44,625 bases of DNA from assembly GCF_001613225.1 (NCBI RefSeq), contig NZ_BDBY01000124.1, positions 1-44,625 of the forward strand, in the 5' to 3' direction. The position numbers were made by a program, and so were the translations under genes. Positions 15,197 through 23,586 of the stretch are shown in pieces; positions within the stretch are counted from its first letter, which is position 1; each line of letters starts with the position of its first letter. A model generated the notes under the pieces. That model saw nothing but the letters and a program-made list of their open reading frames with translations. It searched no databases and was not told the DNA's origin. This DNA is from Nocardia pseudovaccinii NBRC 100343 (GTDB lineage: Bacteria > Actinomycetota > Actinomycetes > Mycobacteriales > Mycobacteriaceae).

Positions 15197-16620
15197 TGCT
15201 CAGCCTCAGTTCCGCCGACTTGGGTGTCGAGAGTGTCGGCCCGGTAGAGGGCGTCGTAGCCGATGCGCTGATCCCGGCGCAACTGCTCATGGTGCGCATC
15301 GGCAGTGAGTTTCAGGTAGTCGATGCCGGTCGCGGGGCGTGGTTGTTCAGGGATCTCGGGCCGTGCTTTCGGGTGTGTGTGGCGGGTGATGGTGTGAGGC
15401 AACGCATTTCCGTAACTGCGGTCGCGGTAGCGGACGTCGATGGTTTCCATATCGAACGGGGAGAACACCAACTCGACGCGGCGCCCCGCCAGGGCCGGGT
15501 CGACGGCATAGGTGTTGGAATGCAGCGAAACGGTGCCGGACTTGGTGACCATCCGCTGCTCGCCCCAGAGAAACGCCTCGGTCAAATCCGGCGCGGTCGG
15601 GATGGCCGGCGATCGGTTGCGCCTGTCCCATCCGATGTCCCAACGGGCCAGCGGTGTCTGCCCGGTCTCGCTGTGAACCCGGCGGTGGTATTCGATTTCG
15701 ACCCAGGCCGCGAACAGGCCGTTGAGCTCCAGCAACGCGGACCGGTAGTCCATACCGGACTCGGCGATGTCCTCGGCGGTGGTGTCGGGGACCTCGACCA
15801 AGAACTGGTCGCGGACGGTGCGAAACAGTCTCTCGATTTTCCCGCGGCCTTGCGGGCGGCGGGGAGTCGAATGGACCAGGCGGACACCGAGTTTCGCGCA
15901 AGCTCGAAGCAACCAGGCATCGACGAACGCCGACCCGTTGTCGACATAGACCGACTCGGGAACTCCTCGGCTGGCCAGGGCCGGCTCCAGCGCCGCCGCC
16001 AAACGAACGGTGTCCTCGGCGAACCCGAACCGATACCCCGGCAACAACCTGCTGTGATCGTCCAGAAAAGCGAACAAATAGGTCTTGCGGCCACCCACTT
16101 TCGGTCCGTGCAGGGCGTCACCAACCCAGAGCTCGTTGGGTCGGTCGGCCTCGAACCGGCCGAACACCACCGAGGGCCCACCGGCGGCCGGGCCGAGGAG
16201 GTCGAGGCGGTGAAAGTGCCGCAACAGTGTCGATTCCGAGGGCGCCCACCCGGTCGAGGTGCGCAGGATGCGCTGCACCTGAGCGACGGTGCGGGCCGGG
16301 TTCTCCCGCTTCAACGCCGCCGCCATCTCCAATGTCGCGGCGTCGATACGGGTGCTGGACTCCCGAATCGAGGGCACCAGCTCCTCGAACCCGCCGCGAC
16401 GCCAGCGGCGGATCCAGCGATCCAGGGTGTCACGCGAATAGGCGACCCGGTTGCCGAACGGATCGGTATGGGAGCGAGAAGCGATGTCGCGCACGATCTT
16501 TCCCCGTGCCTTCGGCCCCCGCCCCTGGTCCAGGGCTGGGCAGATCAACTGATACCGGAACAACGCGATCGCCTGCGCCCGCTCACGGCGACGGGCCTCT
16601 TCCTGATCAACGGCACTCAA
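15193..16620 (-). CDS. DDE integrase-core transposase
   Basis: A 475-residue transposase. An N-terminal helix-turn-helix region (YSRDTLDRWIRRWRRGGF and AQVQRILRTSTGW) precedes an RNase-H-like integrase core with catalytic Asp168 (ELWVGDALHG), Asp227 (VYVDNGSAF) and Glu263 (GRGKIERLFRTV), a D-x35-E spacing. A beta-barrel Mu-C-like tail follows (VSLHSNTYAVDPALAGRRV). I place the start at TTG 16620 because GAGGAGGA stands directly upstream at the right distance; upstream in-frame codons lack a site. It catalyses strand transfer of the element with its ATPase partner. All catalytic residues are intact, so the element may still be active. Confidence 0.92.
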   Translation of the reverse strand: MSAVDQEEARRRERAQAIALFRYQLICPALDQGRGPKARGKIVRDIASRSHTDPFGNRVAYSRDTLDRWIRRWRRGGFEELVPSIRESSTRIDAATLEMAAALKRENPARTVAQVQRILRTSTGWAPSESTLLRHFHRLDLLGPAAGGPSVVFGRFEADRPNELWVGDALHGPKVGGRKTYLFAFLDDHSRLLPGYRFGFAEDTVRLAAALEPALASRGVPESVYVDNGSAFVDAWLLRACAKLGVRLVHSTPRRPQGRGKIERLFRTVRDQFLVEVPDTTAEDIAESGMDYRSALLELNGLFAAWVEIEYHRRVHSETGQTPLARWDIGWDRRNRSPAIPTAPDLTEAFLWGEQRMVTKSGTVSLHSNTYAVDPALAGRRVELVFSPFDMETIDVRYRDRSYGNALPHTITRHTHPKARPEIPEQPRPATGIDYLKLTADAHHEQLRRDQRIGYDALYRADTLDTQVGGTEAEQ

Positions 16621-16714
16621 TGCCGATGTCCTCCTCACTGACTCACCACGCCCGACGCCAGAACATTTGCCGGGCAACAACATCGGTGAGGATCACCCGT
16701 TTGCGATCACGACA

Positions 16715-17326
16715 TCAGGGGCAACTCGTGTTGGGACACCCCTGCTCACTCTCAGCAGGACAGTCCGGCGCGAGAAGCCGACCGCCCGAGGCGGCCACCA
16801 CCAGCTCGGCCGGCGTCACCATGCCGAGCTCGGCGAACCGGTCACCGACCACCGCGGCCGCCCACTCGACCGCGGCCAGCATGTCCTTCCACCCCGATCC
16901 AGCCGTCTTCGGCACCGTCACATCCACCCCGGCCGTCACGGCCAACCTCACGAACTCCGCCCGCACCACCTCCAGCCGGCCACCCGCCCGGCGCAGCCAG
17001 CCCCGCACCGTGGTGGCCACCGCCCCGAGCCGAGTAGCAACACGACGGTGCCCCAGGCCCGCCGCGCGATGTTGCAGCGCGGCCCAAATCACCTGCGCCG
17101 CATACGCCCTGCGCAGCAACAATGTCACCGGCAACAACACATGCGTCACCCCGCACCCACGACAGCGCGCCCGCCGCGGCCTCACCGGCTCACCGGTCGG
17201 CGCGACCCGCCGCGACCGGGCCCAACCCCACCGTGCCAGCACCCCGGTATCGCAAGCCGGGCAACAGATTTCACCCGCCACCAGACGGGTCTCGACGCGA
17301 ACCGGATCGACCTCTACCGTGACCAT
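16715..17326 (-). CDS. zinc-finger/HTH transposon accessory protein (DUF6431-like)
   Basis: About 203 residues. Two CxxC pairs (Cys22-x2-Cys25 and Cys55-x2-Cys58, ARCRGCGVTHVLLP) make an N-terminal zinc ribbon of the kind seen at the start of some transposases. A helix-turn-helix follows (HRRVATRLGAVATTVRGWLR). The pattern agrees with the DUF6431 proteins found in actinobacterial transposons; the family name is from memory. It likely binds DNA at the element ends or represses the element. The ATG at 17326 is preceded by GAGAGG; the longer open frame back to 17404 looks non-coding. It is the most upstream of the three transposition genes. Confidence 0.75.
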   Translation of the reverse strand: MVTVEVDPVRVETRLVAGEICCPACDTGVLARWGWARSRRVAPTGEPVRPRRARCRGCGVTHVLLPVTLLLRRAYAAQVIWAALQHRAAGLGHRRVATRLGAVATTVRGWLRRAGGRLEVVRAEFVRLAVTAGVDVTVPKTAGSGWKDMLAAVEWAAAVVGDRFAELGMVTPAELVVAASGGRLLAPDCPAESEQGCPNTSCP

Positions 17327-17464
17327 CAGTGCCTCTCGCACTACGCACGGCACCCCAGGCCAGGGCCCGCCAAGACTCACCGCCGGGGTGCCGTGCACCA
17401 ACAATGCTCGATACCATGACGGTGCAGACGATCCAGATCAATCCCCCAATGGCGCCGACCACCC

Positions 17465-17520
17465 CATCGGCAAACTCAACGACGGCTCGGGCCACCGTGA
17501 TCGGCATCCCCGATGACGCT
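17465..17520. repeat. right-end repeats of the transposon
   Basis: CATCGGCAAACTCAACGACGG at 17465-17485 is the inverted copy of the left-end 21-base repeat (19 of 21 identical). At about 17496-17519 lies an imperfect version of the left-end palindrome (GATCGGCATCCCCGATGACG). Order of the two modules is swapped relative to the left end. Confidence 0.65.
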
Positions 17521-17730
17521 CAACAGTGAGGTCGCGCTGCGGAGTGGCCTTCGGGTGGGCATGAGAACAAGATCTCCCAGCCGAAATCTCAGTGTCAGCA
17601 ATGCCAGGAACGGAATGACTCACAATGTCTGAGGAAGCCGGGACCTGCGCAGTCGTCTCGGAACGAACTCAGTGCGCTCAGTTCAGTTGACCAGATTCTG
17701 CCGAATCCCTGATGCGTCAGCCACCGTCGG

Positions 17731-17752
17731 AGGGGGCGGTGGCCAACCCCCT
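17731..17752 (-). terminator. short GC hairpin
   Basis: AGGGGG (17731-17736) and CCCCCT (17747-17752) form a six-base-pair stem with a ten-base loop, 44 bases beyond the stop of the minus-strand gene ending at 17796. A possible but weak terminator. Confidence 0.35.
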
Positions 17753-17795
17753 GCTGCCGAATGAATGGCAGTCAGATATCAGACCGTCGAGTCGG

Positions 17796-18191
17796 TCAGA
17801 GACGGCCGGTAAGACTCAGGCCAGCTAGCATGACCAGTGTTCCAACGCATTCGGTCAGGTAATCGAAGTCGCGGGATGCCTCGACCATCAGGCGTTGCCC
17901 CTCATCCGGGTCGTCGTTGATCCGGGCGGCGACCATCTGCAGCGCCCAGCGCTGCGACAAATCCATGTCCACTGGCCAAATGTCGGGGACAGGTGTCGGC
18001 GCTGTTACGGTCGCGGGGTCACTCCCTTCAATTAGGCGGTCGACCCACCACAGCACCGCCAATGTGAGTCCGTCGCTACCGACTTCCTCATCGCTGAGCA
18101 GTTTCGCGACCTCGAGGCCAACAGAGTCGGATCCCTCGGTTGCCGCAGTCAGCGCGGCACGGGCGCGGTTCAGCCAAACCGGATAGTTCAC
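17796..18191 (-). CDS. unknown protein
   Basis: A 131-residue acidic protein beginning MNYPVWLNRARAALTAATEG. GTG at 18191 follows an AGAGGGGG purine tract; an in-frame ATG at 18227 is an alternative. Predicted mostly helical with two segments (LSDEEVGSDGLTLAVLWWVD and SQRWALQMVAARINDDPDEG). No family recognised. It stands alone between the transposon and a plus-strand unknown gene, a typical position for accessory-region cargo. Confidence 0.6.
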   Translation of the reverse strand: MNYPVWLNRARAALTAATEGSDSVGLEVAKLLSDEEVGSDGLTLAVLWWVDRLIEGSDPATVTAPTPVPDIWPVDMDLSQRWALQMVAARINDDPDEGQRLMVEASRDFDYLTECVGTLVMLAGLSLTGRL

Positions 18192-18645
18192 GATTCCCCC
18201 TCTTCGATTCAACGCTTCGAACTGCATACGAGCATCCGGCCGCCGACAGCGGTCCCTCGCCTCACCTCACATCACATCACTGTAGCTCCGCCGGGCCGCT
18301 GCGCGGCCGGTCTCCGAGATCGCCGTGGATACATGCGCCAACCGGCACTCGGCCTGCTCGCGCTACCTGGGGTTCGCGGACGTCGTCTGCACCGCCATGG
18401 TGGTCGTAGTGAGTGACACCCATGCCGTGATCACGCGGCGTCACGGCAGCACACGTCGTGCTCGCGGGCGGAGAGCACGCGAGTTCCTCCGCGGCGACGG
18501 GTGCGCACTGGGCACGACCTGCGCACCGACATCGAATTGATCCGGCAGTTCATCGCAATCCGGCGCCACGAACCGATGACCTGGCTTCCGCACGAATATC
18601 CCTGATCGCTTCGAACCAGCGACCTTGGCCGATAGGGTGCTCCAG

Positions 18646-19065
18646 GTGACCGATCGCACCGACCCGGAGTTGCAGCCGACGCTCCCTGTCGAGGGCAGTC
18701 AGCCGGTCATCCGCCGTCGACGCGGCAGCCGCACGAAGGCCGCAGCTTTCATCCGCGACGAGATCGCCTCGGAGACATATCATCCCAGCGGCTCGGTCGA
18801 GATCGAGGTCAGGCCAGCTGTGTGGACTCTCGCCCACAAGGGATACAGCGGTGGTGGACGCCTTGACGTGTGGGGGTACCCCGACGCAGACACCGCTCTG
18901 CACGATGGCGCGCAACTGGCCCTCGAATGTGGTCTCGATGAAGACCCGGCCATCGTGTCGCTGTTCAAACGCAAGAAGTACACCGAGATCCTCGAACAGT
19001 ACGAGCAGCGACGACCTGGTCACATCCTGCGGGTACAGGCATCGTTCTTCGTCCTGGGCGAATAA
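18646..19065 (+). CDS. unknown protein
   Basis: A 139-residue protein. GTG at 18646 has AGGG seven to eight bases ahead; the open frame extends to a TTG at 18625. A basic N-terminal segment (RRRRGSRTKAAAFIRDE) is followed by a mixed alpha/beta domain (SVEIEVRPAVWTLAHKGYSG, then GYPDADTALHDGAQLALECG). No family recognised. The codon pattern is that of a real high-GC gene. Confidence 0.6.
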   Translation: MTDRTDPELQPTLPVEGSQPVIRRRRGSRTKAAAFIRDEIASETYHPSGSVEIEVRPAVWTLAHKGYSGGGRLDVWGYPDADTALHDGAQLALECGLDEDPAIVSLFKRKKYTEILEQYEQRRPGHILRVQASFFVLGE

Positions 19066-19119
19066 GCCCACAACAAACTACCGGCAGCCGCTCCACCTCA
19101 TTTTCGTTACCTCGGCAAA

Positions 19120-19423
19120 CCCGAACGTGACCGCGGCCCGCTTGCCTTCACCGCAGCCTCGGCGGCGTTCGTCCTCGCCGGAACCCGGTCTCGTCTGTGT
19201 CGCCCGATTCGGGCAGGGCGCGGCTGCGGCGGCGTTCTCCTCGGCCGCCGGGCGATGGTGACGCGGGCTGACCCCGACTGCCGGATATGGGCGGGCGTTC
19301 GGCAGCTGCGGCGCATGGAAGGGACTCGGCTACACCCTCGGTCCGCTACTGGGCGGGGTTCTCGTCACGGTCGGCGGCTACCGCCTGCTGTTCACCACGC
19401 TCGCCGGGCTGGCTCGACCGTGA
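19120..19423 (+). pseudogene. MFS transporter remnant
   Basis: Three frames stitched together read as a central piece of a major-facilitator transporter: FTAASAAFVLAG, then LVCVARFGQGAAAAAFSSAA, then MVTRADP, and finally YGRAFG..GAWKGLGYTLGP followed by LLGGVLVTVGGYRLLFTTLA. The latter pieces correspond to transmembrane helices 4-6 and connecting loops. There is no start, frameshifts occur near 19195 and 19255, and the fragment ends at TGA 19421-19423. It is a decayed remnant. Confidence 0.7.
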
Positions 19424-19516
19424 AGGATTCCAATCAATGGTGTTCAGATCCACGGGCTGCATCTGTCGTACCCCCTTCGCCCACACCAGATTTGACACTA
19501 ACCTGCCTCAATGTCT

Positions 19517-19891
19517 CTACCGTTCGATCGCGGCCCGTCCCAGTCTGTCGAACAGGTGCTCGAGTGTCTCGAGGGCGGTCTCGATATCGAGGCAGTATCG
19601 CAGCTCCCGCATGATGCGCCCGCGAAACGGTGCCAGCTGTTGTGTTTCGACCGCCAGGACGTGGTCGAGGTTCCATACTTGGCGACCACTTGCTGTGATC
19701 TCGGTGCGGGGACCGAAAAGCGACTCCAAGTCTTCCTTGCGGTAGCCCAACAGTCGTAGGTCCACCTCGGAAATCATGCCCGCCTCCGCCAGGTCCCCGT
19801 CGTCACTGACACGTTCGGTAGTACCGAGATATTCCGCCATGATCCGTTCATCCTCGAGATCGGAACCACGGACGTCGAAATTGCCGGACAT
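19517..19891 (-). CDS. unknown acidic protein
   Basis: A 124-residue protein starting at ATG 19891 (MSGNFDVRGSDLEDERIMAE), with a GGGGG tract eight bases ahead. It is acidic N-terminally and ends in a long helix (DIETALETLEHLFDRLG). No family recognised. The upstream in-frame extension to 19963 is not supported. Next to the MFS remnant; no operon partner. Confidence 0.55.
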   Translation of the reverse strand: MSGNFDVRGSDLEDERIMAEYLGTTERVSDDGDLAEAGMISEVDLRLLGYRKEDLESLFGPRTEITASGRQVWNLDHVLAVETQQLAPFRGRIMRELRYCLDIETALETLEHLFDRLGRAAIER

Positions 19892-20409
19892 AACCAAACC
19901 CCCATAAGGTTCAGAGCGGGCCCTTCCCGCCCCTGCCTGCCACCGAAACCTACAGTGCACCAATCAAACACACCAGAAATTGCCGAATACGTGATGCCGG
20001 TTACATCGTTTCGGCTACCCCGGGGGCGTGCGAATCGGTCAGGCCCGGATCAGCAGATATCTACCCACCAGAGCATCCGGTCGGCGCACCAAAAGCTCGC
20101 GTCCTACAACGCGACTGCTCCCAACATCGGTCGGGCCGCCGACTCGTACCCTGTGCCTGCAGGCCGATACCAGGCTGGCCTATGCCGACGGGGGGCGCGG
20201 TGCGGGGCTGGCACGCGCCGCGGAAGCGTCCGGCCTCGGCTTTCCATGGCGCGGCAAGCGCGCGTTGCATGGCGTGGTTCTGTTCGCGCGAGGACAGACC
20301 GGCGACATGCTCGTACAGGCGGGCGAGGATCCCCTGCTGCGGCCATCCTTTCTCGACATCGGTGGATCCGCTGGCGGATCTCGATCAGGTCGATATGGGC
20401 AGCAACTCA
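19892..20409. other. spacer with possible minus-strand gene remnant
   Basis: No intact gene. On the minus strand between about 20400 and 20200 two frames read plausibly in succession (HIDLIEIRQRIHRCRE, then EKGWPQQGILARLYEHVAGL and SSREQNHAMQRALAAPWKAE). This suggests a decayed helical protein downstream of the gene ending at 20410. The family is not recognised and the reading is tentative. Confidence 0.35.
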
Positions 20410-20715
20410 TCAACCATCAGCCGACTGTTTCCCCGCGCGCTGCCACCAGTCGATCGCTTCACCGGTGACATCCATGCGCTCGATGAGGGCGGCAGTCGAT
20501 TCCACCTGCGCGCCGGAGGGACCGCAGAAAACCCATAACCGCTGGGCGGCACGGTGGTACCGGTGGATCACCTCATCGACCTCGAACACGTCCAGCTCCC
20601 CCGCCCGTAACCGGTCCACCGCTCGCCCGACTTGCTCGATCAGCTCACCCAGGCGCGCCTTGTGATACGCGGCGACCCGCTCGCGGGCGACTCGCCGGTC
20701 AGCCTTGCTTCCCAT
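20410..20715 (-). CDS. unknown small helical protein
   Basis: A 101-residue protein from ATG 20715 (MGSKADRRVARERVAAYHKA). It is almost entirely helical and basic at the N-terminus, with an acidic centre (GELDVFEVDEVIHRYHRAAQ) and a WVFC stretch. Similar short proteins are common near mobile DNA in actinobacteria, to my recollection without assigned function. The longer frame to 20760 adds a proline-rich stretch unlikely to be translated. Confidence 0.65.
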   Translation of the reverse strand: MGSKADRRVARERVAAYHKARLGELIEQVGRAVDRLRAGELDVFEVDEVIHRYHRAAQRLWVFCGPSGAQVESTAALIERMDVTGEAIDWWQRAGKQSADG

Positions 20716-20879
20716 CCCGGCAAAGCTACCCGGCGTGGGGGTTGCACCAGGTGGATACACGCACCGGCTACCGCCCGCGGGGCGATCGGACCCGCCGTTG
20801 CCGCCGACGCTGTTCGGCCTGATCTGGCTGACGTGCGACTCGACTCGGGATTGCGGTCATTGCTCAGGTATGTGGCTGG

Positions 20880-21599
20880 TCAGTCCCAGTCGTCGTGGAT
20901 CGCCAGTGGTGCGTGGTATCGGCGTATCGCCTGGACGGCGACGGTGATGTCTTGTGCAGCAACGGGCGCGAGAGCGGTGCGGGCTTTGTCGAGGGCGTTG
21001 TATGCGGTGGCTTGGCCGAGGAATTCCGGATGCGCGTCGATGGGCACGAGGCCACTGGTGCGCCAGTATCGGTCCAGCCTCTGCCTGGCGCGCCGCCCGA
21101 CAGTAGATGTTCCATCGGTTTGGTCGGAAATCGGGGATAACACGATCAATCCGTCGTGGGAAGACAGCATCCGGTCGCTGATCTGGCTGATCATCCAAGC
21201 CCCGAGTTGGTGACCGCGTACCGGCGGTGCGAGCTGCGCGGTCAGCACCACCAACACATCGTTGATCGGTGTCGCCTCGAACTGCTGCTGTACCTGCTCG
21301 TCGAGCCATTCCCGATCGAACAGCGGTGAAAATTCCACGGCCCCTTGGCAGTAGGAGTCCAGGATGTCGGCACCGACGTGCTCGCGGCCGAGGCGGATGG
21401 TGAGGAAGTCGATACAGCCCACGCACACTGCGGTGTCGTCGTATTCATCCACATGCATCCACAGCTGTGCACACCAGTCCATGCAGGCGTCGAATTCGCT
21501 GGTGTTGATGCTGCGATAGCGCACGAGCGGCCCACCCAGACTCAGCGTCTCGCGTCCGTCGTTCTGGGCTTGTTCGGCTATCTCTCGCAACGTCGGCAT
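20880..21599 (-). CDS. unknown protein
   Basis: A 239-residue protein; ATG 21599 is taken as start, with a TTG five codons upstream in frame. The sequence is cysteine- and tryptophan-containing near the N-terminus (FDACMDWCAQLWMHVDEYDD, then CVGCIDFLTIRL), with a central mixed domain (VLVVLTAQLAPPVRGHQLGA and HDGLIVLSPISDQ) and a tail YWRTSGLVPIDAHPEFLG. No family recognised; the second half loosely recalls a GNAT-like fold but without its acetyl-CoA motif. It follows the GNAT gene at 21675 on the same strand and may be co-transcribed with it. Confidence 0.6.
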   Translation of the reverse strand: MPTLREIAEQAQNDGRETLSLGGPLVRYRSINTSEFDACMDWCAQLWMHVDEYDDTAVCVGCIDFLTIRLGREHVGADILDSYCQGAVEFSPLFDREWLDEQVQQQFEATPINDVLVVLTAQLAPPVRGHQLGAWMISQISDRMLSSHDGLIVLSPISDQTDGTSTVGRRARQRLDRYWRTSGLVPIDAHPEFLGQATAYNALDKARTALAPVAAQDITVAVQAIRRYHAPLAIHDDWD

Positions 21600-21674
21600 C
21601 GCCACAGCCGACAAGTATGGCCCATCCGCCGCACCATCGAGCGAGGTGATCCAGAGCCGTGCACGGCCACCTGG

Positions 21675-22388
21675 TCACCGCGTGGGGCGAGAGGATTCGC
21701 GCACCCGGTCCGCTGTCCCCAGGGGTAGGTAGAACAGGGCGTGGCCCGCCGCAGGGACATGCCTTACCGGTGCCGCGAGGTAGTCACTGAAGGCTAAGGC
21801 CGCGCCGGGCTTGGTCACTATCATTCCGCAACGTCGATAGAACTCGTCCAGACCGACCGTGGCCGCGTCGAACTGTCCGAAGATGATCGGGACGCGGGCG
21901 CGTCGTGCGGTCGCGACGGCCTCGCGTAGCAGAGCGCGGCCAACTCCGTAACCGCGGTGTTGGGATACCACCGCGATGGCTCGAATCATGATGGTGTTCA
22001 AGGCAACATGAACGACTGCGTGTGGACCCTGCTCAGCTACTTGAAGCGCCAGAGGTATCGGCGGTGCGGCGATCAGTCCGCCGATGATGCGCCCGTCTGC
22101 GACCGCGACCAGCGCCATCGTTCGTGCTGCTGCCAGGGCAGCGACACCACCACGCCCGAGGGCGCTGTGTTCTGCGGGCAGGGGCCCACCGTTCAACGCG
22201 GCCGAGAGCAGTCCGGCGTCGTTGAGGGCAGCGAGGTGTCGGGCGGCAGCGCGAGCGCCGGTGTTGCCGGCCAGCTCATGCCAGTGCCGGAACTTCAGCA
22301 TTTCGGCGCGGCCTCGGGCGCGGCGGATCAGCACCGGCTGTCGCTGTCCTTGGTAGGGGTCTGTGGTTTGTGGGGATGCTGAGGGCAC
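21675..22388 (-). CDS. GNAT-family N-acetyltransferase
   Basis: A 237-residue protein with the acetyl-CoA-binding motif A of GNAT enzymes, IRAIAVVSQHRGYGVGRALL followed by REAVATARRARVP, preceded by the typical strand VAVADGRIIGGLIAA and followed by LDEFYRRCGM. It would transfer an acetyl group from acetyl-CoA to an amine; the substrate is unknown. An N-terminal extension of 40 residues is basic. The GTG start at 22388 has AAGGAG seven bases ahead. It lies 108 bases after the MBL-fold hydrolase gene on the same strand, in the cargo region beyond the conjugation operon. Confidence 0.87.
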   Translation of the reverse strand: MPSASPQTTDPYQGQRQPVLIRRARGRAEMLKFRHWHELAGNTGARAAARHLAALNDAGLLSAALNGGPLPAEHSALGRGGVAALAAARTMALVAVADGRIIGGLIAAPPIPLALQVAEQGPHAVVHVALNTIMIRAIAVVSQHRGYGVGRALLREAVATARRARVPIIFGQFDAATVGLDEFYRRCGMIVTKPGAALAFSDYLAAPVRHVPAAGHALFYLPLGTADRVRESSRPTR

Positions 22389-22496
22389 GGGATTCTCCTT
22401 GTCGCGGTGGTAGTTCTGGTGTGTTTTGCCGTGATCGGTTGCCGCACATCGCCGAGCAGTTGAGTGGCGGCGTGGATGGCTGAGCGGCAGGGGTTT

Positions 22497-23354
22497 TCAT
22501 TGCGGTCGCCAGGTGCTCACGCCGTCGATGTCGGTGACGGATCCGAGTTGCACGTCGGCGAAGTGGAGTCCGAACCCCAGGGTGTAGGGCGCGGCGAGTT
22601 CATCGAGGAGCCATTTAGCGGTGTTCACCGACTGGGCGGGGTCGTCATCGGATGCTGCGGTCAGGTGCGGATGGCTGACCTGGATCGGGGTTTGCATGGC
22701 GTCCCCGAATGCGATGAGACGGTGTCCGCGTGAGCTGATCACGAACCCGGTGTGTCCGAGGCTGTGCCCGGGTGTGGCGATGGCGCGCACGCCGGGGAAG
22801 ATGGGCTCGCCATCGGCGATCGGGTTGACGTGGTCGGCGAATGCGTCGAGCATCTGTGGGCTGATTCCGTCGACGAGGGCGAGGTCGCGTTTGTCCCATT
22901 CGGTGTCTCCGACCAGGACCGGTGTGTCAGCGAATGGACTGGTGGTGGGTGTGGTTTGCCACAGCCAGCCGATGTGGTCGAGGTGTAGGTGGGTGAGCGC
23001 GATCAGGTCGATGTCGGCGGGTGTTTTGCCCACGGCGGCAAGGCTTTCCAAGAGTTGTCCACCAACCATCCACCCGAACGGTGTCGGGATCTGCGACGGT
23101 CCGAATCCGGTATCGATGAGCAAGCTCTGGTCTCCGTGCTCGACGAGCAAGCCGCCGATGCTGGCGGTGAGATTACCTTCGGTGTTGAGCAGTGCGAGGT
23201 GGTCGCGCCACAATCCTTCGGTGGATTCGGGTAGCCAGGCGCGGGGGTCGAGGGTCGCGAAACCGTCGGGTAGATAGGTGATGCGATGGTCGCCGAACTC
23301 GAAGATGCGCAACGCGGCGGGACGGGTCAGGCGGTCAGGGCTGATTGTTATCAT
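22497..23354 (-). CDS. MBL-fold metallo-hydrolase
   Basis: A 285-residue metallo-beta-lactamase-fold hydrolase. The metal-binding signature THLHLDHIGW (HxHxDH) is intact, followed by ATPGHSLGHTGFV, the bridging aspartate region AFGDAMQTP, and a final FGLHFADVQLG histidine. Such enzymes hydrolyse lactones, thioesters or other esters; the N-terminal half (LLVEHGDQSLLIDTGFGPSQ) is of the lactonase/AttM-like kind, which is a weak hint only. ATG 23354 has AAGGAG eight bases upstream; TTG 23357 is less likely. It is the first gene beyond the end of the conjugation operon. Confidence 0.9.
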   Translation of the reverse strand: MITISPDRLTRPAALRIFEFGDHRITYLPDGFATLDPRAWLPESTEGLWRDHLALLNTEGNLTASIGGLLVEHGDQSLLIDTGFGPSQIPTPFGWMVGGQLLESLAAVGKTPADIDLIALTHLHLDHIGWLWQTTPTTSPFADTPVLVGDTEWDKRDLALVDGISPQMLDAFADHVNPIADGEPIFPGVRAIATPGHSLGHTGFVISSRGHRLIAFGDAMQTPIQVSHPHLTAASDDDPAQSVNTAKWLLDELAAPYTLGFGLHFADVQLGSVTDIDGVSTWRPQ

Positions 23355-23586
23355 CAACGGATCTCCTTCACGATGTGTACGGGCAGGTCGGCGTCGGGTC
23401 CGACCAGGGTTGGGGGCATGTGGATTTGGGGCGGCGGTCCTCGTGTCTGCGGCCCGGCGGGCGGGTCACGGGCGAGTTGACGCGGCCGGTATCTGGTCCA
23501 CCGCAGCGCTGACCGCCGATACCTGGGCGCATGGGCTCCTCACAATGGATATGGATGTCGGCCAACAGGAATCGGTTCCCTCGCCG

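Larger units (their letters stand above)
14231..17520. mobile_element. three-gene transposon: zinc-finger protein, DD(35)E transposase, AAA ATPase
   Basis: The minus strand encodes, in order, a CxxC zinc-finger/HTH protein, a DDE transposase and an ExeA/TnsC-like ATPase, the composition of ATP-dependent target-selecting elements related to the Mu/TniA and IS21 groups. Both flanks carry copies of the same two sequence modules (21-base repeat in opposite orientation and a 24-25-base quasi-palindrome), as expected for transposase-binding end repeats. The exact termini and target duplication could not be fixed by eye, so the limits given are those of the repeats. Confidence 0.7.

Noticed and set aside
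15172..16641. 489-residue plus-strand ORF across the transposase
   Set aside because: Antisense shadow of the DD(35)E transposase; composition explained by third-position GC bias.
14195..17574. TGTTC-like termini and target-site duplication for the transposon
   Set aside because: TGTTC occurs near 14200 and, inverted, near 17565-17569, but the flanking five bases (ATTAA and AGATC) do not match, so termini were not assigned.
22276..22500. 74-residue minus-strand ORF with ATGA overlap to the MBL gene
   Set aside because: Runs on into the GNAT gene in another frame; proline/arginine-rich with no stop near the GNAT start, unlike the bridging micro-ORFs of the T4SS operon.
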